Of a DNA stretch of 64,000 nucleotides, positions 59,601 to 64,000 are shown piece after piece. Each line of letters begins with the position of its first letter. Position 1 is the stretch's first letter. The stretch lies in contig NC_134841.1 in NCBI RefSeq assembly GCF_965363235.1, positions 52,721,078 to 52,785,077 of the forward strand, given 5' to 3'. A model generated the notes under the pieces. The model saw nothing but the letters and a program-made list of their open reading frames with translations, did no database searches and was not told the origin of the DNA. Made by a program: the position numbers and the translations under genes. This DNA is from Mytilus galloprovincialis. Its lineage: Eukaryota; Mollusca; Bivalvia; Mytilida; Mytilidae.

Positions 59601-60972
59601 AATTAAAACAGCTCGTGCCAGAGTTTGTAATTAAAAAATAATCCTAGAGACTCTTTTATCTCATGTTTATGCAATATTTGCAACAATAACCCCAACTTAT
59701 TAGAACAATTGAGAATGCAACATTTTATAAAAGCAAAAGGTAGAGCAGACTTTTCTTTTGCTTCTGCGGTCTTAAAAAAGCATATTCAACCAAAATAAAA
59801 AAAGGTGAACCTCTGGTACAAAAGCTTGGACTAGATAGTTTTGTTCTCAGGCTCGCCTCAGTCGGAGAGTAGTCTGATGACTTGAAAGAATCCTTAAGGA
59901 GGCTGGAGGGTTCAAAAAATTCAGCAAAAATTGAAACTTTTATTTTCATTACAAATTTTATTTATTATTTAAGTGTTACTTTATGATATGGTACAAAAAT
60001 CAACCCAAAAAAATCAATTCTTTTTGGGCCCAGATGATTTTTTAAATGTTTATATCATTTAAAAGTCACTTTGTTAAAAAAAAATGCCATTTTTTTAGTA
60101 TTAGAATTTAATCTTATTTTTTTTTACTTAAGCAATTTCTGTTATTTAGTTCTTTTTCTATTTCGATAAAACCTTTTTTTCTCCGATTAGTTCAACAGAA
60201 AAAGAGTACCTTAACAAAAATGCATGCTTTTTTTAAAGGCAGATTGTAAGCTTAATGACAATGACCCCATATTTTTATTTTATTTTTCTATTAAGTATTG
60301 AATAAAGTTTATTTAAAGAAAAAAATGCAGTGAAATCCTATATTTTAAAAAAAAAACCCTTAAAGTAAGCAGCAAATCCTCTGGTAAAAATAATTCATAG
60401 CTGGATGTAAACGTGGTTTCATCTACTCCTGTAGAAATACCTGTTTCGTGTATGCGAGAAACTATTATTAAAATCAAAAGTTCTTTTATAGAAATGAAAT
60501 TGACACATGAAAAAACTATGAAGGGGACAAACAAAAAACTAGACAAACTTGAAACAGAAAATAAATCGATGTATAACAAAATAAACAAGCAGAATGAAAG
60601 TTTAATTAACATTCTAAATCAGCTCAATTTATCAAGATCTACTTTTTCACGATTAAAGGAGGAAAAATCCTATTTGGAAAAGACGGTTACTGATATGATG
60701 GAAAAACTATGTCAGAGTTCAAAAATACACGAAACAAACAAAAACGCCATTATGGAACTAACCAAAAACTTTTTTTTTAAACTTATATTAGATACATTAT
60801 TTTGAATGCAAGAGTGATATATTTTTTATGGACTTTCATGTAAAAGTTTGTGCAAAGGAAATGTATTTTAAATCACACCTATATATATTACATTTTACAA
60901 CACATTTGTATTGTTTCAGGTGGTTATGTAAGAAAGATTAAGTCTGGAACAGAAGTCAGAACAGCAACAATG
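44463..60972 (+). CDS. MFSD10: MFSD10-like major facilitator transporter, 3' end missing
   Basis: Nine coding exons (44463-44645, 46545-46641, 47935-48038, 52427-52585, 53776-53967, 54969-55065, 57251-57362, 58244-58299, 60920-60972) with GT/AG borders join in frame to 1053 nt, 351 codons. Intron phases are 0,1,0,0,0,1,2,1,0. Shared blocks with the MFSD10/TETRAN family are LDLLSFTLILPLLPSLL (TM1), SVLFGG, the MFS motif-A loop GATSDVYGRKPV (112-123), RIIGGLSKGNVSLATAIVAD (151-170), FSIGFVFGPLIGAG, YFLYLFFYSGLEFTLTFL, and QQGKMFFFIGAVM. Family members are multi-pass transporters; the human protein is linked to organic anion transport. The human protein is about 455 residues, so roughly 100 residues (TM10-12) should lie beyond 64,000. 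The start ATG follows stops and precedes a charged tail typical of the family. Confidence 0.93.
45165..45275 (-). repeat. GATGTGGTATGA-family fragment, minus strand
   Basis: AGTTGTCTCATTGGCACTCA then TACCACATCTTC on the plus strand. In MFSD10 intron 1. Confidence 0.7.
45378..45450. repeat. 19-bp tandem repeat, about four copies
   Basis: Units ATGATAGTTTAATGTTTAT in a head-to-tail run; the last unit has GATG for AATG. Confidence 0.9.
45720..46180 (+). repeat. Tandem units related to 35.2 and 40.0 kb
   Basis: Repeated blocks TTTAAGGG-AACCA, AAGTCAATGATATTTGG, TCATGGT-TATTGACTTTGAAA. Diverged. Similar but weaker traces run at about 48,240-48,480. Confidence 0.6.
46545..46641 (+). CDS. MFSD10: MFSD10 exon 2 (residues 62-93)
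   Basis: Acceptor TTTTTTTTCAG, donor GTATAT. Reads GGLYKVIKDSVTGFREFVGA, then RWNSVLFG; the NSVLFGG junction with exon 3 is a family hallmark. Confidence 0.92.
46945..47285 (+). repeat. GATGTGGTATGATTGCC-family repeat, best copy
   Basis: Runs from AAGAAGATGTGGTATGATTG through CAACTGTCCACAAGGGACCA, GGCCATACCGCATAGTCACC, AACACATAAACAAACGACAA to GGCAGGGTTAAACATGTTAG and TCCCATCCCTCCCC. Good reference copy for defining the family. In MFSD10 intron 2. 47.3-47.9 kb has nothing more. Confidence 0.9.
47935..48038 (+). CDS. MFSD10: MFSD10 exon 3 (residues 94-128)
   Basis: Acceptor TTAATTTCAG, donor GTTAGT. TM2 (VIGSLFSFLQFLASPIV) and motif A GATSDVYGRK between TM2 and TM3. Confidence 0.95.
49078..51041. 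mobile_element. hAT element with perfect 8-bp target duplication
   Basis: The ends CAGTGTTCTCCCCAGG and CCTGGGGAGAACACTG are perfect 16-bp inverted repeats. TCCCTAGT occurs directly outside both (49,070-49,077 and 51,042-51,049), the 8-bp target duplication expected of hAT transposases. Subterminal GC-rich blocks (GCGCGGCG types) are at both ends. No full transposase. Around 49,360-49,560 a frame reads KSFPWWVYTRLPRCEDFLSL, TGDVAEHVGPTIKSLSA and VRKFSMTRL, which I cannot assign; it may be captured host sequence or transposase remains. The element lies in MFSD10 intron 3. The intact duplication suggests a fairly recent insertion. Confidence 0.88.
51152..51520. repeat. Tandem repeat, about three units of 121-129 bp
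   Basis: Units start at 51,152, 51,281 and 51,402 with GGCATA-AGAC-AAGCA; each holds CATTAGCAAAAAT, GACAAGAATAC and GGGATGTATAAGTAC-GAGCCA. Open frames on the minus strand here come from the repeat. 51.6-52.4 kb is unremarkable intron. Confidence 0.85.
52427..52585 (+). CDS. MFSD10: MFSD10 exon 4 (residues 129-181)
   Basis: Acceptor TTTTTGTAG, donor GTAAAT. TM3-TM4 with ARIIGGLSKGNVSLATAI and the QEKRGKGM loop. Confidence 0.95.
52607..52879. mobile_element. MITE just after MFSD10 exon 4
   Basis: Left GGGAGCTACCATTTGATTTT and right AAAGTCAAATGGAAGCTCC are inverted, with GGGGGCTAGGATGAAA and TTTTTCATCCTAGACCTCCC inside them. A-rich non-coding core. It begins about 21 nt after the exon 4 donor. 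Confidence 0.75.
53550..53760 (+). repeat. GATGTGGTATGATTGCC-family repeat, 3'-truncated
   Basis: AAGAAGACGTGGTATGATTG ... ATAGTCAGCTATAAAAGGTC ... GAGAAAACTAACAGCC. Ends 16 nt before the exon 5 acceptor. A tiny fragment is also at 53,128-53,160. Confidence 0.85.
53776..53967 (+). CDS. MFSD10: MFSD10 exon 5 (residues 182-245)
   Basis: Acceptor CTATTTCAG, donor GTAAGA. TM5 (IGIAFSIGFVFGPLIGAGF), TM6 (LFALSLAVIDILFVFIFF) and the closing ETLPVEKR. Confidence 0.95.
54086..54367 (+). CDS. Unidentified 93-codon open frame in MFSD10 intron 5
   Basis: Open frame with MKGDDLPFNFDSFVDCPRID and LKVNCQFCKCYALIEF. The frame is open for about 25 codons before the ATG. Codon use is not obviously unlike coding DNA, and there are several cysteines. 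I recognise no family, and no splice link to MFSD10 keeps that frame (readthrough from exon 5 stops at 54,010). It may be a transposon remnant or chance. Confidence 0.2.
   Translation: MKGDDLPFNFDSFVDCPRIDGLKVNCQFCKCYALIEFVQTDLLEIYHNSFDIYNENNVGINIQPCFNPKHEGNVCVSPSFNLSLFSLGKGSSL
54969..55065 (+). CDS. MFSD10: MFSD10 exon 6 (residues 246-277)
   Basis: Acceptor ATTTTCAG, donor GTAAAC. Cytosolic central loop, with LINPVSLFKFSSAT. Confidence 0.9.
55120..55375 (-). repeat. Inverse copy of the 4.2-kb repeat
   Basis: See 4,215-4,500. Directly followed by the TATACGACCGCAAAA repeat. Confidence 0.6.
55370..56770 (+). repeat. TATACGACCGCAAAA ... GCGCCCTGCGGAGC repeat, expanded copy
   Basis: Starts TTTTTATACGACCGCAAAAA and ends TATAAAGCTGCGCCCTGCGG. 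The middle carries two internal tandem expansions: about four units of about 155 bp (ACTTTAGTATAAGTGAATAG, GGAAGGTTGGGATTGATTTT, GGGGCCAAAAAGGGGCCC) between 55.49 and 56.09 kb, and about four units of about 118 bp (GGGATCTTTGATATGC, TGAATCTAACCATGTAT, TTTTGAT) between 56.10 and 56.57 kb. This makes it longer than the copies at 27.2 and 62.6 kb. Confidence 0.8.
57251..57362 (+). CDS. MFSD10: MFSD10 exon 7 (residues 278-314)
   Basis: Acceptor CTCCTTTCAG, donor GTAAAT. TM7: RIGVIYFLYLFFYSGLEFTL followed by TFLTHNR. Confidence 0.95.
57480..57815 (+). repeat. GATAGGGGACT-family repeat, two units
   Basis: Two head-to-tail partial units (CATGCTTGAAGATATTGATT; CATGCTTAAATATAATGACT) and the closing CCCGATAGGGGACTATGTAT-TGCCATGCAATACTC. 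In MFSD10 intron 7. 56.8-57.2 kb shows nothing. Confidence 0.65.
58244..58299 (+). CDS. MFSD10: MFSD10 exon 8 (residues 315-333)
   Basis: 56-nt exon, acceptor CAATTTCAG, donor GTAACA. Reads SMQQGKMFFFIGAVMTLVQ, part of TM8. Confidence 0.92.
58400..59288. mobile_element. Old hAT element with transposase zinc-finger remains
   Basis: Ends CAGGGGTCGAAATT and AAATTCGACCCCTG are inverted. Outside lie CTCACTTG (58,392-58,399) and CTTATTTG (59,289-59,296), 6 of 8 identical, as expected of an aged hAT target duplication. GGACCAGTAGA is repeated near both ends (about 58,435, 58,484, 59,199, 59,220), like subterminal transposase sites. The plus strand keeps KRKIQIKYMKLTKGN and LMNCTSCEKFAVTTLHRKCI, FVTGLSNFKF, AHEQLEQHKK. 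This matches the C-x2-C ... FVTG-NNFK ... H-x5-H layout of TTF-type zinc fingers at the start of hAT transposases. The catalytic part is gone. Confidence 0.82.
58775..58870. repeat. 42-bp-arm hairpin inside the hAT element
   Basis: Arms 58,775-58,816 and 58,829-58,870 pair at 41 of 42 positions (CACAGGCACTTGTTTCTGTC ... and inverse) around a 12-nt loop. It interrupts the transposase zinc-finger region. Open frames on both strands share peptides because of the symmetry. Confidence 0.85.
60413..60805 (+). CDS. Unidentified 130-codon coiled-coil-like open frame in intron 8
   Basis: Starts MVSSTPVEIPVSCMRETIIK and runs through a K/E/N-rich stretch (EKTMKGTNKKLDKLETENKS, LNLSRSTFSRLKEEKSYLEK) with heptad-like spacing of L and I, ending FFFKLILDTLF at TGA. 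It is the longest open frame of plausible composition outside the known exons. I recognise no family. It is plus strand in MFSD10 intron 8, 115 nt before exon 9, with no splice link found. It may be a transposon ORF1 remnant. Intron 8 from 59.3 to 60.4 kb otherwise shows no gene. Confidence 0.3.
   Translation: MVSSTPVEIPVSCMRETIIKIKSSFIEMKLTHEKTMKGTNKKLDKLETENKSMYNKINKQNESLINILNQLNLSRSTFSRLKEEKSYLEKTVTDMMEKLCQSSKIHETNKNAIMELTKNFFFKLILDTLF
60920..60972 (+). CDS. MFSD10: MFSD10 exon 9 (residues 334-351), last one in the window
   Basis: Acceptor TTGTTTCAG, donor GTAAAT. Reads GGYVRKIKSGTEVRTATM. The remaining exon(s) were not found in 60,973-64,000, which is mostly repeats. Confidence 0.88.
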
Positions 60973-61039
60973 GTAAATATTTAATACACATAAAGATGTA
61001 CTATCAATTGAATAAGTTTAAAAATATAAAATTAAGGAG

Positions 61040-61325
61040 ATAAGATATGATTATCAATGAGACAACTATCCACCAGAGACCAAAGAGTGAACATGTGAAC
61101 AACTATAGAGCACCTCATAGCCTTCAACAATGAGCAAAGCCCATACTCTATATTAAGCTATAAAATGTGAAACAATTAAAAAAGAGGAACTACATATGGC
61201 CTTATTTATGCTTAAAATAATAAACAAAAAACAAATATGGGAAACAGCCACCAATGACAACAATCATGACAATGGACTCTTGACTTGGGACAGACAGAAA
61301 GAATATGGTGAGGTTTAGCATGCTC
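61040..61325 (+). repeat. GATGTGGTATGATTGCC-family repeat, diverged
   Basis: TATCAATGAGACAACTATCC, then CTTCAACAATGAGCAAAGCC and TGGACTCTTGACTTGGGACA. Ends right at the TTAA of the next element. Confidence 0.75.
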
Positions 61326-61331
61326 AGTTAA

Positions 61332-62051
61332 GGTAGCACGATACAAAGATTTTATAATCCAACTCCTAAGTTTTAAAATGCTGTAACTTTCTTAATAATG
61401 CTTGAAAATTTATAAAGTGGTAGTTTTGGATAGCTTACAGATTACTTTTTCAAATTAATGCAATGTTAGTATGATGCAACAATTATGTAACCAATTATAA
61501 TGTTAACTGTGTCTAAAATATTTTCACCAAATTTCCACTTTCAAATGAAATTGGCTTCTGCATAGGTATCCCTAGAGGGTTGATTTTATTATATGTTGTT
61601 CCTATGGCCATTATCTACAAAAGGGTGTCTCAGATTTCAGATAGAATGTATAGAACAAATTTTACACCTAATTAAACTTTATCTTCTTTTATTTGGTTAG
61701 GATGTTTACACTAATTAGAGATTTATGAGAGAATGGAATACCGTAGAGACAATCTGAGACACGCTTTTGAAGCCCATGATGTGTTGATTAAGATTTCGTT
61801 AAAATTTTCTGTTTAGTTAAAGAGATGATAGAGCTAAATTCATTCAAGTGAACTTACCCAGATTTTGCCACTAATTACATAATAATTGATTACATAATGA
61901 TTGCATAATAAAAATATTGAATTCATTTAAAAGATTAATCTTTTATCTATCTATATATACCTCTTTTATTATTTTCTATGCATTCATAAGTAAGTTACAG
62001 CATTTCAAAGGTTAGTGATTGAAAGTAAAAAAATCTTTGTATTGTGCTACC
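61332..62051. mobile_element. piggyBac-like MITE between TTAA sites
   Basis: Ends GGTAGCACGATACAAAGATT and the inverse AATCTTTGTATTGTGCTACC (one mismatch) are each flanked by TTAA (61,328-61,331 and 62,052-62,055), the target duplication typical of piggyBac. An inner inverted pair (GGGTGTCTCAGATT against AATCTGAGACACG) is at about 61,623 and 61,755. 720 bp, no transposase. Confidence 0.8.
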
Positions 62052-62204
62052 TTAACCTACAACAGTGGTGTAACAGCAAAACTGTTAAAACCAGTTGGAA
62101 AAGTAATTCACTTAATAAACCAGCAGAAACAAAAACACCGATAACACCAAGTACTGCATTCCACTACAAGTAGTAAAGATCCAGTGCTATAAAATTAAAA
62201 AAGC

Positions 62205-62290
62205 ACTTACAGTAAGTGATAGACACACACGGTCTTCAGTAATGATCACAGTAAGTGATAGACACACAAGGTCTTCAGTAATGATCACAG
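62205..62290. repeat. 41-bp tandem repeat, two copies
   Basis: Two units of AGTAAGTGATAGACACACA-GGTCTTCAGTAATGATCAC differing by one base. Confidence 0.85.
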
Positions 62291-62342
62291 GACAATGAAA
62301 TAATCATATTATATATATATATGGCTCTTTTATCTTGTAAAG

Positions 62343-62566
62343 GGTGGAGATCCCAACCCCTAAACCATATATATTCTTAAATGGGACAATAAAGCAAATC
62401 AAATGTAGTGGGAGTACCTTGAAGTCACTCCCACCCCTTCATGTTTGAGAACTTGTGAATGGTGGAGATCCCCACCCCCTTAACCTTATATATTCATGTA
62501 TAGGACAAAAAAACAAATCAAATGAAATATAGGGGAAGACCACAGGGGTCACCCCCACCCCCTTCT
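62343..62566 (+). repeat. GGTGGAGATCCC-ACCCC tandem units
   Basis: Units at 62,343 and 62,461 (GGTGGAGATCCCAACCCCTA, AACCATATATATTCTT; C-rich close), with related units at about 63,525-63,690 after the next repeat. Confidence 0.7.
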
Positions 62567-63515
62567 TTTTATATGACCGCAAACATTTTGTGATTGTATA
62601 TTAGTATCACTTAGTATTTGTCATTGTCAATGTCGTCCGAAGAAATTTGGTTTCCAGACAATAACTTTAGTATGAGTAAATAAAAATCCATTATATTTAA
62701 ACACAAAGGTTACTAACCACAAAAGGAAGGTTGGGATTGTTTTTTGATTATGGTCCAAACAGTTAAGGAATAAGGGCCCAAAAAAGGGTCCCAAATAAGC
62801 ATTTTTCTAGTTTCCAGATAATAACTTCTGAAAAGTTGTATGGATCTCTCTGAAATTATACCATAAGTTCCATACCACAACGGGATGATTAGGATTGACT
62901 TTTGAGGGTAATGGGTCAAACCGTTTAGGAATTAGGGGCAAAAAAGGGGGGAAAAGAAGGGTTTCTTGGTTTACTTTAAAAGTGCAATGTTGTGTTTGAT
63001 TTACCTCCCTTACACTGCTTTTAAATTATGTTTAAAGAAATGTTGTATTGTCTTGATGTGATTAGCTGTCAATTTATTTTTAAAACTTACTGTTTTTAAA
63101 ATGCTGATTTTTTTGCCAAAATTATGTATGTAATTTCTATTTTAAGACTATTATAATGTTTTCAAATGGGTAATTATGGTTGCAAACTCCATAGGAAATT
63201 TGAATTGAGATTATAACCATATCTTGAGGGGAAAATATTATTTTTTGGGGAAAAAAAGGGAGGGTAAAAAAAAAGTTTTGGGGGGATCAACAGCATGGTG
63301 TATTGCACAAAAGCAAAAAATTGAATATAAATTCAAATCATATAAACGATTCTAGATTCTTTGACTACAGTTATTCTATGTCAGAAACCTATAATGTGTC
63401 GAAAGTTTAATTACAGTTCAAATTCAGACCTGTATCATGATCGAATATTGTGTCCATTTTTGCCCCAACAGTTTAGGGTTGGACCTCTGTGGTTGTATCC
63501 AGCTGCGCTCTACTT
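62567..63515 (+). repeat. TATACGACCGCAAAA-family repeat, third copy
   Basis: TTTATATGACCGCAAACATT, AATAACTTTAGTATGAGTAA, GGAAGGTTGGGATTG, ending GGTTGTATCCAGCTGCGCTC. Nested between the GGTGGAGATCCC units, so it probably inserted into that array. Confidence 0.7.
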
Positions 63516-63904
63516 CGCAATTTAGAGATTCCCACCCTGAAACCATATATTTTCTTGTATGGGAAAAAAAGGCAATATAGGGGAAGTCCCTGGGGGTCAC
63601 CCCTATAGCCCCTCATGTTTGAAAACTTTGAAACTGAGGAGATCCCTACCCCTAAACCATATATATTCCTGTTCTTCATTTCAAGAAGATTTGAATGACA
63701 TACAGGGTCAATATCTAGGTATCACTTACACATATCACTTCACAAGACCAAATCAATTTGTACTTGGGAATATAGAATTATGGGAGCTTTGTTTGGGAGA
63801 CTTTGTAACAGCATCATGTTACAATTATTTCTTGTTGGTATTTAGTTTTATCATGACAAATAACAGACCAAGTTCTAATTTTGTTTTGGCCTGATGATTT
63901 AGTG

Positions 63905-64000
63905 CAGAGTTATGGTCCTTGGACTTGTAAAATTCACTATAATAATCTATTTCCACTAAATTTTTTTGTCACTGAAGATATTGACTTGATATTTGTTATA
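63905..64000 (+). repeat. GATAGGGGACT-family repeat, cut by window edge
   Basis: AGAGTTATGGTCCTTGGACT, AATTCACTATAAT, GAAGATATTGACTTGATATT; matches 57,590-57,690. 63,690-63,904 shows no gene. Confidence 0.6.

Overview
The window is nuclear DNA from an animal, almost certainly a marine mussel (Mytilus or a close relative). It is AT-rich, its genes are split by long introns with GT/AG borders, and it is crowded with short dispersed repeats of the kind that fill bivalve genomes. One example is a family beginning GATGTGGTATGATTGCC, present in more than ten copies on both strands. There are no bacterial-type operons, CRISPR arrays or phage modules. The assignment to mussel rests on recognising the repeats and genes from memory, not on a search.

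Three plus-strand transcription units can be supported. (1) Roughly 1.65-5.06 kb holds the last exons of a gene I cannot identify. Its body appears partly tandem-duplicated, and one exon copy has lost a base. (2) 13,224-33,804 is a complete CutC-type copper homeostasis gene (CUTC): eight coding exons joining in frame to 244 codons plus a stop. (3) 44,463-60,972 is the first nine coding exons (351 codons) of an MFSD10-like major facilitator transporter, whose last part lies beyond the right edge. CUTC and MFSD10 share strand but no obvious pathway; they are ordinary neighbours about 10.7 kb apart.

Everything else is introns and intergenic DNA built from mobile elements. 0-13 kb: a CR1-like LINE relic (minus strand), a second LINE with a GAATT tail and a tandemly duplicated 3' end, inverted-repeat elements, and a tRNA-derived SINE with a Deu-like core lying about 130 bp upstream of the CUTC start codon. 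CUTC intron 1 (13.3-22.5 kb): long hairpins, a 1.16-kb inverted-repeat element built from a self-complementary motif, and a LINE split by a fold-back element. CUTC introns 2-7: a second tRNA-type SINE, a MULE-like element with a 9-bp target duplication, and a hAT-like element. Between the genes: dispersed repeats, a degenerate coding relic, and a fold-back element with arms of about 200 bp. MFSD10 introns: a hAT element with a perfect 8-bp target duplication, an older hAT element with transposase zinc-finger remains and a 42-bp-arm hairpin, and a piggyBac-like element between TTAA sites.

The main interest is therefore the transposon archaeology and the unidentified gene with a duplicated exon. 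I saw no previously undescribed multi-gene system.
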